From: Pyropia haitanensis
Lineage: Eukaryota; Rhodophyta; Bangiophyceae; Bangiales; Bangiaceae
Reading direction: 5' to 3'
NCBI GenBank assembly: GCA_008729055.1
Contig: SDUX01000010.1
Coordinates: 1,116,001-1,180,000 of the forward strand
DNA length: 64,000 bases
This document shows positions 41,344 to 51,866 of this stretch, piece by piece (position 1 is the first letter of the stretch; each line of letters starts with the position of its first letter). The position numbers and the translations under genes are program-made. A model generated the notes under the pieces. That model worked only from the letters and a program-made list of their open reading frames with translations. It was not told where the DNA came from and did not search any database.

Positions 41344-42404
41344 GCGGTCACCGCCGGCGACAGCTACCACTGGCAATCGCTGTCGCCGCTGCCGTCACCC
41401 GTGCCGTCGCCCGTTGGTGCCAGCGGCTGCGCGGCGGCCGCCGGTGGTGCGGTGAGCGGCTGGCGGGCGTCGCCAACGTCGATCGCGCCCCTGTCGCTGA
41501 CGTTTGGGCTGACGGAGCGGGACGGGGGCGGCGTGGGGATGGGCGCCGCGCCTGCCGGGACGGCCGCCGCCGCCGCCGCCGCCGCAGCCGCGGCAGCCGC
41601 CGCGCAGCGGATGGCGGTGGCAGGGGCGGCGGCGGGTGGTGTCGGCGGCGGCGGCGGCCTGGCGTCAACGGCGGCCACGGGGGCACGGCCACCCCCCCCG
41701 CCACCTCCCCCCCCCCACAGTTCCCCGGCGCCCCCCCTGCTCCGCCTTCCCCCACCCCCCACGCGTGCAGCCGGTGCCCGTCGGCGTTTCGGCGCCCCGC
41801 ACAGCTGACGCGGCACTTTGCCCGCGTGCACGCGCGGACCAAGTCCTACCCGTGCGGCGTCTGCCGGTCGACGTTTGGCTCCAAGAGCGACGCGAACCGC
41901 CACACGCGGCTGCTGCACGGCAAGGAGCGCAACTTCCCGTGCGCCACGTGCGGCTTCCGCTTCCAGATGAAGAGCCACCTCGTCAACCACGTGCTCACCG
42001 TCCACGAGAAGCTCCGCCCGTTTGAGTGCGAGCACTGTGGCCGCGCGTTTGGCCTAAAGTGCAACTGGCGCAGCCACCTGCGCGCGGTGCACATGAAGGG
42101 CGGGGGGCACCCGTGCGGCGTTGGCGGCTGCGCGGCGGTCTTTAGCCGCCGCCATGATGTCAAGATGCACCGGCAGCAGCGGCACGGGGTGTCGGACGAG
42201 CGGGCGACGGCGGCCGCCGCGGCAGCGTCGGCGGCGGCGGTGGCCGCGACGGTGGGGGCGGGGGCGGCGGTGGTGGGGGCGGCGGCGCCGGCGGCGGCGG
42301 TGGGGGCGCCGGCGGCGGCGGAGGCGGGCGGGCCGCAGGCGGCGATGGACGCCCACCCGTCGTCACGGATGGCGACGGGCGCGGGCGGGATGGCCGGACC
42401 GTGA
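39733..42404 (+). CDS. C2H2 zinc-finger protein with five fingers, one frameshift
   Basis: Probable nuclear DNA-binding regulator of about 890 residues. The ATG at 39733 (GCCACGATGG) opens MDGDRRRDHPPPPPSHSYAA. About 600 residues of Gly/Ala/Pro-rich sequence with a few conserved-looking islands follow. This frame would stop at 41808 in an Arg-rich stretch; a one-base change in the C-runs at about 41690-41717 joins it to the finger frame. Fingers lie at about 41766-42184: CSRCPSAFRRPAQL, CGVCRSTFGSKSDA, CATCGFRFQMKSHL, CEHCGRAFGLKCNW and an expanded CGVGGCAAVFSRRHDV. The last finger shares FSRR with the last finger of the protein at the left edge, suggesting distant paralogy. A splice acceptor (CCCACAG at about 41712-41718) instead of an indel is possible. 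The tail is Ala/Gly-rich, then T-rich 3' UTR. Confidence 0.82.
41229..41262 (+). repeat. (GGT)n repeat coding for polyglycine
   Basis: About eleven GGT codons in the zinc-finger protein, contrasting with the GGC codons used elsewhere for Gly. Confidence 0.8.
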
Positions 42405-44297
42405 CGCGGGGGCGGCCGCCGCCCCTGCACACTGACTGTACTGATTAACGACGGGGAGGGTGACGAGGACGAGGACCCGGGGCGGCGGGCATGCGGAGGT
42501 CTTTGCGTGGGTGGCGACGGAGGTCGGTCTGGCGGGTTCCACCGTTGTGTGCTTGCTGCTGTTTTTTTTTTTTTTTTCCCCATCGACGTCCCACCGTATA
42601 TTTATCGTTCCTTGCCGTGTGGGGTGGTGCCGCCGCCGCTTGTCGCGCGCACCCACCGCGTTGGCTGCGGGCACCGCGGCGGGCGGGGGGGGGGGGGGGG
42701 GGCCGCGGCGCCGCCGCGCTGGCGTTTTTTCCCCACAAATAGGCATCCACGTGGACGGCCACCCCCGCGGTGCCGCCCGCTGCGGCCGCCCCGTGACGCG
42801 GCCCGCGGCGGCCGCACGCTGCGGCCGCGCCGGGCTGGCGGCGGCCCGGCCGGCGCGGCCGGCGGGGCCGACGCACCCAACACCAGAGACCTCTAGACGC
42901 GGCGGGTGACGGGGATGGGCAACAACGCTGGCCGCGCGGTCGCGCGGCGGCGCGGCACACGCGGCGGCGCCCATCCAGGCCGGCAGACACCCCGCCCGGC
43001 GTGCGGGGATCACGCGCGCCGCCGTCCCGGCGGTCGCCGCGGTCGTCTGCCGCGGCGGCCGCCGCCGCGGCTGCCCGGCCCCGTGCCGGGCAGTGTGGTC
43101 CGTGCGAGGCCGCGTGCTCGGCCACGGCGCGGGGGGAGCCGACCCGCGGTGGCAAGCGCTGCCGCCCGCCACCCCCCACGGGCGCACGCCATGGCGGTGC
43201 CGCCGCCGCCGAGGCGACTGCTTGTCAGCCGCGGTGCGGGTCGCGGCGACGGCGGGCGGCGGGGCAGCGGGATCCGCTCCCGGGAAAGCACGGCACCGCC
43301 CCGCCCTGCCCTATTCCGCGAGCCCAGGCGCCCAGGTCGTGACCCTGTCCACATCTGCGGCGCACTTGCTGCCCCTTCCGCTCGCCTGTGTCTTGTTTGT
43401 GCTTGGTAAGGGGTTATTACGGACGCTGGCCTACTAGCGGGTGCGTTGTCTGGCTCTGCCTGATGATCGTACCTCTCTGGACTGAGGTGTACTTGTGAGG
43501 GGGGGTGTCGGGGGACTCAGTTACCCCGTTTCCGGTCCCACCACGCCCCCTGTCCCCGTCAGGAGATAGAAGGGGTGGGCGCGGGCGGATCCCGCCGGCC
43601 GCTGACGGCCGGCACGTTTGTTTGCCCTCGCGTGCCCTCCCGCCGTCCCTGCTTCGCCCTTTTTGCGCGGCTTGCGACTGGCGCCTGCATCTTTCTCGCT
43701 GTCTCCTCTTTTCTCTAGCTTGCCTCTGCCTGCGGTTGCACGCTGTCCACCCTCTTTGTTGGGGGCACGGGCACTTTCCCGCGCCCCGGGGCCTGCCAGG
43801 CGACTTGTGGCGACCTACGGGCACTCACAGTGGTCTGGCGAGCTGGCCCCTACGAAAACGCACCAATTGGCACACCCGCGTCGGAGGCGAGGAGTAAACG
43901 CCCAGAGAGGCGTAGTTGTCAGGTGCGCTCCAACCAATGACATTCTTGGCCGTTTCTTGCCACTCCTCAGAAGAGCGTACTGGACCGCCATCGTGAGAAT
44001 CAAACAGACGCCTGCAGCACGGATGGCCCATATCATTGCAGTGTGTTTGTCAGAAAGAAGAGTACAGGGAGCGTCGTCAAGGAAGTAGTACAATCAAACG
44101 CTGGCAGTACAAATAGGTGAGACGGGAAAAAAGCACTGACACTCCCCGTTCACACACGCACCACCACGACCATGAGCTCGTCATCACTATGGTGTTTCTG
44201 TTAATGTCTTTATCTCCAAGGCCTCGTCGTGCAAGCCTCGGAAGCCGTAGGTCCACAAAAAGCCTTTTCGTTCCTGGGCGTGTCCCCCCCGCCCCTG
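42405..44297. other. Intergenic region between convergent genes
   Basis: Begins with the 3' UTR of the zinc-finger gene (T run near 42560-42575). Sequence from 43400 to 44290 has lower GC. Short frames at 43815-44093 (-) and 43618-44088 (+) overlap each other and resemble nothing known; the hydrophobic - frame (MIWAIRAAGVCLILTMAVQY) is most likely chance. Confidence 0.4.
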
Positions 44298-45785
44298 TCA
44301 GTCCACCACGTCTGCGTCAAAGGCGGCCAGCGTGGCCTCCCGCGCGGCCAGGTCGGCGCGCTCCTGCTCCACCCGCGGCCCCAGCCGGCGCTTCATAATC
44401 GGGTTGACGGTCGCCGCGAGGGCGCCCTCCGCGTCTGCCACCGCCCGCGCCGCCTCCTCCACCGACCGCACCAGCGCCGCCCGAGCGACGGCGCGCATGG
44501 ACGCGCGGGCGGCGGCGGCCTCGGCCGCCGCTGCCGCGGCCGCCGCGTCGGCCGGGGTGAGGTCCGCCACGGCCGGGGGGCCACCGACGGCGGGCTCACT
44601 GGTGGGCGCGGCGGCGGCGCCGCCGCCGCCGCCCTCTGCCGGCGGCGCGCCCGTCTCCTCCATCATGGACGCGGCGAGCATCGCCGCAAAGTCATCGTCC
44701 TCCTCCTCGGGCTCTGCTTCCCCGCCGGGGGTGGCCACCGCCGCCGCCCCGCCGTCGGCCGCGTCCTCCCCAGACGCCCCCCCTGGGGTGAGCGGCACCC
44801 CGCCGCCACCGCCATCGCCGCCGCTGGGGACCGCGTCGTCCCGAGCCGCCGCCGGGGCGTCGGCCAGCTCGGCCGACCCGCCCGGGCCAGACGCGTCCTC
44901 CACCATATAATCCCCGTCGGCCGCGTCGGCGGCGCTGCCGGCCGCGTCGGCAGCGCCGCCGCCGCCGGCGGCTCCCCCCCGGGGGGCGGCCGAGTCGGTA
45001 TCCCCGCCGCCCGCGGCGGCAGACCCCCCATCGCCACCGCCGCCACCGCCGCCCAGCCCGCCCGTGCGAGACGAGCCGCCCGCCACCCTAGACGCGGTGG
45101 TACCCCCACCCGCCGCCGAGCCGCCTGCCGGCGTCGCCGGGGTGCCCTCGGAGCGATGAAAAATGACCTTGTGGTCGAGCCCGTACTTGATTTGGCTCTC
45201 CACCGTCGCCACCTGGACGGGTCCGTACGGCCCCGGTGGGACGTCAAAACGGTCGCGCGCCCCAGCGGCCGCGGGCGTCAGCCCGTCGGGGGCCGTCACG
45301 CGGATGGCGTGGGCCGCCTCCCGGCGAGCCGCGGCCGCCTCCTCCGTGTCCCCTACCCCATCAGGCAGCGGTGGCGGGTGCTCATTCGGGGGATCCTCAT
45401 CAAACGGGCCGGGCGTGTTGGGGAGGCGGACCACCAGCACATGGCGAACGTCGCCCGACTTGAAGAACGTTCGCTTGTCGGCCGTCTTGTGGGTCTCGAC
45501 AATCGCGGGGAGGTCGAGGAGCTCCGCGGGGTACTCATCGTCATCGAGCGTAAAGATGGCCTCTCGCTCAGAAGTGAACCGGATGGAAAACTGCCGCTTA
45601 TCCCCACCGCCGCCGCCGCCGCCGCCGGGCGTGGCGGGTTCATCCCCACCGTCGCCGCCGCCGCCGCCGCCGCCGCCGCCACGTTTGGCCGCCTCCTTCT
45701 CCCGTCGCCGGTTCGAGGAGAGCGCCAGGCGCATGCGGGAAGAGAGGGTGGGGGGGAGCCGCAGAATAAACTGTTCTTCGTCCAT
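44298..45785 (-). CDS. TAF7: TAF7 (TFIID subunit, TAFII55 family)
   Basis: Subunit of the general transcription factor TFIID, 495 residues from the ATG at 45785. It starts MDEEQFILRLPPTLSSRMR, which is the invariant EEQFILRLP opening of the TAFII55 N-terminal domain. After a Gly-rich insertion (about residues 30-58) the domain resumes with FSIRFTSEREAIFTLDDDEY (about 62-82) and LLDLPAIVETHKTADKRTFF (about 88-108), matching the LVDLPC(V/I)xExxKTxDxxxxYK block of the family. The region around YGPVQVATVESQIKYGLDH takes the place of the HGLTPPMKNVRKRRF motif but is not clearly conserved. The centre is acidic and low complexity. The C-terminal 70 residues form a likely coiled coil, as in other TAF7 proteins. 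Intronless. Confidence 0.88.
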   Translation of the reverse strand: MDEEQFILRLPPTLSSRMRLALSSNRRREKEAAKRGGGGGGGGGDGGDEPATPGGGGGGGGDKRQFSIRFTSEREAIFTLDDDEYPAELLDLPAIVETHKTADKRTFFKSGDVRHVLVVRLPNTPGPFDEDPPNEHPPPLPDGVGDTEEAAAARREAAHAIRVTAPDGLTPAAAGARDRFDVPPGPYGPVQVATVESQIKYGLDHKVIFHRSEGTPATPAGGSAAGGGTTASRVAGGSSRTGGLGGGGGGGDGGSAAAGGGDTDSAAPRGGAAGGGGAADAAGSAADAADGDYMVEDASGPGGSAELADAPAAARDDAVPSGGDGGGGGVPLTPGGASGEDAADGGAAAVATPGGEAEPEEEDDDFAAMLAASMMEETGAPPAEGGGGGAAAAPTSEPAVGGPPAVADLTPADAAAAAAAAEAAAARASMRAVARAALVRSVEEAARAVADAEGALAATVNPIMKRRLGPRVEQERADLAAREATLAAFDADVVD

Positions 45786-46718
45786 GGGAGGGGAGCATGA
45801 GAAGAACGACGGCTGGCGCAAGAGCAGCAAGGCGCAGCACATGGGCAGAAGGCACCTGTCAAGAGTGACACGACGGTGCAGAGTCACCAACTCCTGATGT
45901 AAGTAGAACCCCACAGGAAGTTTTCAATCTGGATAAGCGCCACCAGTGAAAATCACAACAAAGAAAACTCACAAAAGGAAACTCTCCGGAGAACGTGCTG
46001 TGACGTGCGTCGACCTGTCATTGCGCCTCAGCCCGCATTGCCTGGCTAGCCCCGCCAGTTCATCCCACTACGAGCGACTTGCAACGATGCTGCGCGAGGC
46101 CTCCCTTTGCATAACCGCGCTGGCTGTTGCCTTGAAATGCCGCCTCGGGTGAGCCAGGTCCCCTCGGTCACGCCCGGGTGAGCTCACTCCCCTCCGTCAT
46201 TCCCGACCAGCACAAGACCGCGTGACCGTCCCCATGACGGGAGAGCCGTAGCGGCCATCGCAGCGCCAAGGTCATCCAGACGGATATGGCGTGCCGCGTG
46301 GAGAGCGCAAGACAACCGCCGAACGAGGACACCGCCGACGAAGGGGCACCGGGGCCGCTGGGCACACTGCCGGCACCACTGTCGCCAGCGTCGGACCTGC
46401 CGCCCACAAGTTGTGCGCGGACATATACTATGTTCCTCCCGTCCGTCTCATCGGGCTGTGCATCATACAACACAGGTGGTGTGCGGGTGTTCGCCCTTCC
46501 TATCATCTCAGCGGTATGTGCCCTCCTTGCGGCAGTTTGGCTCCAGTCCAGTGGATGGGGTTGGGTGAAAAGTACTACAAAAGCACCACGGATGGTAGAC
46601 AAAAACATGACGGTTCCAGCGCATACGCGAAGGATATACAACAGGTCCTCTTCCTCTCACGCGAGCACCCTTCACAGTACGCAGAAGCGGCGGCTGTAGC
46701 TTGACGTTCAGCCCTCCT
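45786..46718. other. Intergenic region, lower GC
   Basis: Holds the TAF7 promoter side and the 3' end of the DUF6924-like gene. A short duplication (GGTGAGC followed by CCCTC) occurs at about 46148 and 46180. Frames on both strands at 46168-46700 overlap and match nothing known. Confidence 0.4.
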
Positions 46719-47389
46719 CTAGCCCCGGTACACGCCGTCCCCTCCGACACCCTCACAGAGCACTGCCCATGCCTTCTTGCCTTCCTCCTCCAGCTTCTTC
46801 TCAACAGCGGGCACCGCCGACGGGGCGCAGCGGAACGAGTCTCCCCGCTCGGGGTCCCCCGCCTTGCCGCCCTTTTCAGCCCAGACCACCAACACAGCCC
46901 GGTCGGCCGACTTCATGCTCTCCTCGTCAGCGACAATAAAGAAATGGTGCTTCTTGTACTTCTTGTTGGCGGCAAGGAGCGCGTCCACGGCGAGACCTTC
47001 ATATTCTGGCGCCTGCGAGTCCATCGTGGTGTGGCGCAAAACAATGGCCAGTTGACCAGCAGGGTCAGTCGAGCAAAACGGGGATACGGGAAACGAAAAG
47101 CACGACCGTTCAGGAAAGCAACAGGTCAGATCCCGCCCAAGCATCACCTCCCGTACACACGCCGCGCCAAGCCTCCTCCACAGCGCTCACCACACGTAGG
47201 CGAAAAGCCGTATCAACAAGCGAAGAGCAGCGCTACAAAAAAAGCAGAGTCGCGACATACCTGGAGGGGGTACACCTCACCTCGTGCACGGATGCGCGTC
47301 AAAATGGTGTTCCACTTTGGGGGGGCAGACGAGTCGGTGCAGATGAGCAGTGGGTCGGTGGTGCGCGGGAGTACTGGTCCGGGCGCCAT
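46719..47389 (-). CDS. DUF6924-like small protein, two exons
   Basis: 140 residues after splicing. Exon 1 (47389-47261) starts MAPGPVLPRTTDPLLICTDS and ends GEVYPLQ. Exon 2 (47012-46719) starts APEYEGLAVDALLAANKKY, continues HHFFIVADEESMKSADRAVL and SFRCAPSAVPAVEKKLEEEG, and ends GDGVYRG. Donor CAG|GTATGT and acceptor TCGCAG|GCG are both canonical and in phase. The order (LxRTD-like strand, W near residue 26, 'E(Y/F)xGL' block, FxVAD(E) strand, hydrophobic VLVVW strand, FR..P.....VE..L) fits the DUF6924 family, known mainly from bacteria and some eukaryotes without a known function. The family call is from memory of the pattern. Charged and soluble, no targeting signal. GC is lower than in neighbouring genes. 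Confidence 0.7.
47013..47260 (-). other. Intron of the DUF6924-like gene
   Basis: 248 bases, GTATGT at the 5' end and TCGCAG at the 3' end. Removing it joins VYPLQ to APEYEG in phase 0. Without splicing, the exon 1 frame meets stops inside the intron. Confidence 0.7.
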
Positions 47390-49097
47390 GGTGAACCCGT
47401 GCGGCGGGCGACGGGGGTGAGGAGAGCGGGAAAGATAACAACCGTGGGGGGGGGGGGGGGGGGGCCGGGTTGCCTTGTCTCGGGAGAGAAGCGCAGGCCA
47501 CTCGGGCGATCACGGGGTCAGGGAGGTGGTGGGTTGTTGACGCGAAGTGCAGAGCAGGGGCCCGCTGCTCCAGATGGGGCCCAGTGCGCCCCCATTTATA
47601 CGCGCCACCCGCACACCACAAGACGGCGGGCTCAGCCGCCCTCCCCCCACCACCTCCCCCCCCACCCGACAGCGCGCCTCGGCGCGCCCTGGAGGCGGTC
47701 TGGGGGGGTCCCTGTCCCGCGGCTGTCGTGCGCAGGTCCTGCGCGAGGGGGGCGGTTTCCTTGCCGTCTGGGGCGCCCACCACCAGTTGGCGCAGCCGCG
47801 CGCGACCAACCCGCGCCCGATGGAGCCTGGAAAGGGGGGACAGACCCTGGCGCCCCCCCCCTCCTCGCTGTGGGTTGGGCCCTCGGGGCCCCCCGCGGGG
47901 CCTCAGCGCGCCCGCGCCTCGGCAGGCCTGCTGCGCAAGCGCTACACCCGCCAGCTGCTGTGTTGCGGGTCGCTGGGCCAGTGTGCGAGGGGGGGCCGCT
48001 CCTTTGGCAGGAGGGGGAGGCGGAGCTGCCGCCCAGAAGCAGCCAGCAACAAACAAACAGCGGACCCCCGCTGAGGCCTGCATCAGCAAGCCGGGCGTGG
48101 CCGTTGAGCGGGGTCCCCGTCATTGAGCCGACCCCTCCCAGGAACCTCATTGGCTGGACCGCAACGCGTGGAGATATTTTATCTCGGAAATCTCCGGGCC
48201 CGGTCTGGTCGGCTTGCGATTGGGATGCACTCGGGCCACGTGGAGCATCGATCAATGAACGGCCAATGGTCAGCCTTGCAGGCGAGGCCAAAGATCAAGC
48301 CGCTGGCAGCCACTTCGCGACACCGATGGTCGCGAGATCACCTGACAGATTACGTACTTGATTTTGCATGATTGTATGTTAACTTGGAAGTGGAACGAAA
48401 TGCGGAAGACCTTAGGCAATCGCACCCCTTCGGAGCGCCGTCCCCCTCGCAGCCCTCTCCCGCTCCCGACAGTCCTTCCGTCGAGCTCTCCCGACCACGC
48501 CCGTCCAGAGTGTCTATCCCCACCTGGCCTGTGTTTCTCCCTGTCGCCTCCCTGCGGCGGCCGGTGGTCAATGCCCGCCTTGATGCTAGCGGTGGGGGGG
48601 GGGCGGAGGAGGGCTGATGGGTGCGGCGCTTCGCTCAGGCCAAGACCGCCTCCGTTCACGTCATGATGACCGGCAACGGCGGCAGCCAGGCGACCGTTTG
48701 AGGGTGCCCGTCGCGGTCTGGAGTGTGTGGTTTGCAACCCGGCGCCGCTGCATCAACTGCTTCTTTCGCTGGTACCACAGCTGCCGTCTCTGCTGCTGCT
48801 GGATTCACTTGTCGTCAGCATCGTCGTTGTCTCGACTGCTGTCATTGTCGTTGTCGCATCTACCCTCCCGGTCAGTCGTGGCTGTTGCCCGTCACTCCCA
48901 CCCCGTTGCTTCCCAGGCCGCAGCGCCGTGGTGGGGTCACCGTCGCCCGTGGGCGGGCGTGCTCCCGTTTCCGTCAGTGTGAGGGGGGACCCCCGTCCCG
49001 TTGGTGTCTTGGCTTTTCCTCGTGTTGTGCGGCGTGGTGGTCGCGCGACAGCTTCCCACCTTCCTCCCCCGGTTTCCCTCTTTGTTCTTCCTTTGTT
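47390..49097. other. Divergent intergenic region
   Basis: Between the DUF6924-like gene (-) and the membrane protein gene (+). A G run lies at 47444-47463. Long frames at 47400-48360 exist on both strands with no family match. GC is lower at about 48150-48420. The last 300 bases are T/C-rich, typical leader sequence. Confidence 0.4.
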
Positions 49098-51035
49098 ATG
49101 AGCCGCCAGCGCGCTGCTGCCGTTCCTGCCGGCTCCACCCTCAGCTGGGATGCGGCCACGACCGCCACCGTCGCTATCGCCCGTATGACGATCACCATCC
49201 TCTTTGCCGCGGGCATTGCGGCGCACGCGGTCGTTTTCCTTGCCCTCCCCGTGGGCATCATTTACGACATCCGCCGGACGATGTCCAAGTCTGTGGACGT
49301 GTCCCGAGCGAAGCTCGCCCACAGCCGCGCCGTCGTGAGGGCGACCGGCTGCCACCCGCCGCTGCCTCCCGTCGGCGACGCCGCGGCGGCTGCCGCGTAC
49401 GTGGCCACGATCGCTGCGCACGAGGCGACTTATGACTCGGTGGTCAACGTCACCGCCGCGGGTCTGGCGGGCCTGTTTGGCGACGGCTTTACGCCAGCGG
49501 TCGCGGCGCTGACACACACCCACTGGGCCATCTGCGCGCAGGCGGCGGTGGGGGTGGCCGACGCGGAGCGCGTGGTGCGGCTGCCGATTGACGGGGTGAT
49601 GGTCGCCACCGCCATTGGGCGGACGCTCGCGGCGGGGCTGGCGGCGCTTGGGCCCGTCACGACCATTGTGGTGTCCATGGCCACGTCCTTTTGGATCTTC
49701 CCGTCTCTCTCCGTCTCGATGCTGCTGCTGTCGGGCGTTGTCCTGGTGTGGCGCTTGTCAAACACGGTGGACAAGTGGACGGGGAGCGGGGGGGGACGCG
49801 GGGGGCGAGGCTGGCTGTCGCGTGGCTCTTGCGTGGAGGGGAAGGGGGCGGCGGAGTGGGACCGGGACGCCCGGTTTGCCGACACCTGCGGACGACGGGG
49901 ATGTCGGGGCAAGGATGCGGCGGGACAAGGAGACGACGACGCCGCCTCAGCCGGTGAGGCCGACGAATGTGAGGCGGACGACTCTCCGCGGTCGTCGGCC
50001 GGCACGCAGTCTCCGAATCAAGCGACGGCGGCGGCGGAGGTCTCCGCCGCACCCACCGTAGGATGGGTGTGGAAGCTGCTGTCAATGGCGGCGGAGAAGG
50101 GGCGACAGCGCGGTGACCCCGACGACGAGGCGGGGATCCGCTCCTCCATTGACGGCGGAAGAACAGCCGTGGGGGTGCGGCTAGCTGCCGCTGACGAGGA
50201 GGCGCGGGGCAGCGGCGGCAGCGGCGGCGGCAACCAGGACCGCGCCCAAAGGGATCCCGTCACCCTACGCTGCGGCGGCGACGTCCAGGGCCGCGCCCAA
50301 CGGAATGCCGTCACTCTTGACAAGGGGGCTGCCGACGTCGGCGACCGCGGTCGGCATCGTGACGCTGTCGTTGCTAGCGATGGCGAAGAGCTCCGCCCGG
50401 CCGCTGATGAGCGTTGGGGCGTCATGGATGAGGGTGCCGACGAAGACCCCTACGATGATGAGTGGGACGGCTACGATGACGACGACGACGCGGTTGACGA
50501 CACCGTGTTTCCCGCCGACGTCGACGATGTCAACCCCGCCGACGCCGGCTTCGATGATGTCGACCCCGTCGACGGTGACGCCGATGTCCACGGCGACTAC
50601 GATGACGACGACGACGCCGGTGACGACTCTGACTACGCCGCCGACGGGGTCGTCCACGTCGGCCACGACTACGATGACTATGCCACCGACGACATTGACT
50701 ACCCTGCCGACGGCGGCGACTCGGATGAAAGCGGCAGGTGGGAGGAGCAGTACCCTGCTGACCGTGGGGCCGACCGGCGGCACCGCCCTGTCACTGCCCT
50801 CGACCGCCGTCACTGCGCCGACGACGACGCCGTCACCATCCCCTCGGACGGGGAGGTGATTGGCGGTGACGCTCGTCGTCGTCGCGGGCGGCGGCGAGCT
50901 GCATCCCCGCCGCCGCCGCTGCTGCCGCCGACGCTGCCGCGGCCGCCAACGCCGCCGCTGCCGTCCGTGGCGCCGCGGGCGGCGGCGGTGAGGCTCCGGC
51001 GGACGACCCGCCGTCGTACGGCGACGCAACGGTGA
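49098..51035 (+). CDS. Unassigned membrane protein with a long acidic tail
   Basis: 645 residues from the ATG at 49098 (TTATGAGCC after a T-rich leader), giving MSRQRAAAVPAGSTLSWDAA; the frame is open further upstream but that part looks like UTR. The first 220 residues have hydrophobic segments around TITILFAAGIAAHAVVFLAL, VMVATAIGRTLAAGLAALG, TTIVVSMATSFWIF and SVSMLLLSGVVLVWRL, so about three or four membrane helices. Between them is a small Ala-rich domain (AYVATIAAHEATYDSVVNVT). From about residue 230 on the protein is soluble and low complexity, then strongly Asp-rich (DEWDGYDDDDDAVDDTVF and similar, about 445-560), and ends Arg-rich. I recognise no family. The end is doubtful, because another frame at 50880-51110 looks more protein-like (NIAALMLAAAVAVASALARI, a possible extra membrane helix). 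Confidence 0.6.
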   Translation: MSRQRAAAVPAGSTLSWDAATTATVAIARMTITILFAAGIAAHAVVFLALPVGIIYDIRRTMSKSVDVSRAKLAHSRAVVRATGCHPPLPPVGDAAAAAAYVATIAAHEATYDSVVNVTAAGLAGLFGDGFTPAVAALTHTHWAICAQAAVGVADAERVVRLPIDGVMVATAIGRTLAAGLAALGPVTTIVVSMATSFWIFPSLSVSMLLLSGVVLVWRLSNTVDKWTGSGGGRGGRGWLSRGSCVEGKGAAEWDRDARFADTCGRRGCRGKDAAGQGDDDAASAGEADECEADDSPRSSAGTQSPNQATAAAEVSAAPTVGWVWKLLSMAAEKGRQRGDPDDEAGIRSSIDGGRTAVGVRLAAADEEARGSGGSGGGNQDRAQRDPVTLRCGGDVQGRAQRNAVTLDKGAADVGDRGRHRDAVVASDGEELRPAADERWGVMDEGADEDPYDDEWDGYDDDDDAVDDTVFPADVDDVNPADAGFDDVDPVDGDADVHGDYDDDDDAGDDSDYAADGVVHVGHDYDDYATDDIDYPADGGDSDESGRWEEQYPADRGADRRHRPVTALDRRHCADDDAVTIPSDGEVIGGDARRRRGRRRAASPPPPLLPPTLPRPPTPPLPSVAPRAAAVRLRRTTRRRTATQR

Positions 51036-51714
51036 CGGGCCAGCCCGCGAATATCGCGGCGCTGATGCTCGCGGCGGCAGTGGCGGTGGCGTCGGCGTTG
51101 GCGCGTATTCGGGGGGTGGGGGGGGGGGGGGGCTGGGTGGCGGCGTGGGAGGCGCACCACCCCGCCGGCGGGTCCGTAAAAGAGAGAGAATGGTGGGGGG
51201 GGGCGAGCGGGTGGTGGGGGATGTGACAGGTGTGGCGAGGGCGCGGTGCGGGTGGTATGGCGTGACGAGAATGCGCGTGCGGCGGTTGGTGCACCGCTGC
51301 GCTGGACTGACGAAGCGACTGCGGGGAGGGGGTGAGGGGCCGCCATCACCTGACGCGTGGACACTGTCGAGGCACGGCGGGGAGTGGCGCCAGGGGTGGT
51401 GATGCCGGCGGGGTAGCCGCTCGGACACCGCTGCCCGCCGCGCGCGCCGCCGGCCCGTCAAACGTTTCTGGCTCGTTTCCGTGACGACAGTGCGCGGCTG
51501 GTGCCGCTGGGCTGTGCTTCTCTTCCCGCCCCCCCCACCGCTGAGCATCCCCATCACCGTCTACCCCCCTCTGTCTGGCGCACCGCACCGCGGACTTGCC
51601 CCGCCGGTCGGGCTTCCCGTGCTGCCGCGACGCACACGCGTCCCAGAGGCTGCGTGCTGGCCGCCGCGGCCGCGCCGCGGTGCGCACAGCCGCTGCCGCC
51701 ACCGCCTCCACCTC

Positions 51715-51866
51715 CATCATCGCCTCCACCACAGCCACCGCCACCGCCACTGCCACCGCCACTGCCACCGCCACCACCACCGTCACCACCACCACCGCCG
51801 CCGCCACCACCACCACCACCGCCACCGTCACCACCACCGCCACTCCCCACCGCCACCGCCACCGTC
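51715..51866 (+). repeat. (CCACCG/CCACCA)n microsatellite
   Basis: Mixed CCA, CCG and CAC triplets over about 150 bases. It makes a His-rich or Pro-rich frame appear coding, which I do not accept as a gene. Confidence 0.8.

Noticed and set aside
43815..44093. Small membrane protein on the minus strand
   Set aside because: Short, no conserved pattern, and overlapped by an equally good plus-strand frame.
47399..48361. 320-residue protein upstream of the DUF6924-like gene
   Set aside because: Arg/Pro/Gly-rich with an equally long frame on the other strand; sits where the promoter of the spliced gene must be.
50265..51557. Hydrophobic Val-rich protein on the minus strand
   Set aside because: It is the antisense of the Asp-rich tail of the plus-strand gene: GAC/GAT codons read backwards become GTC/ATC.
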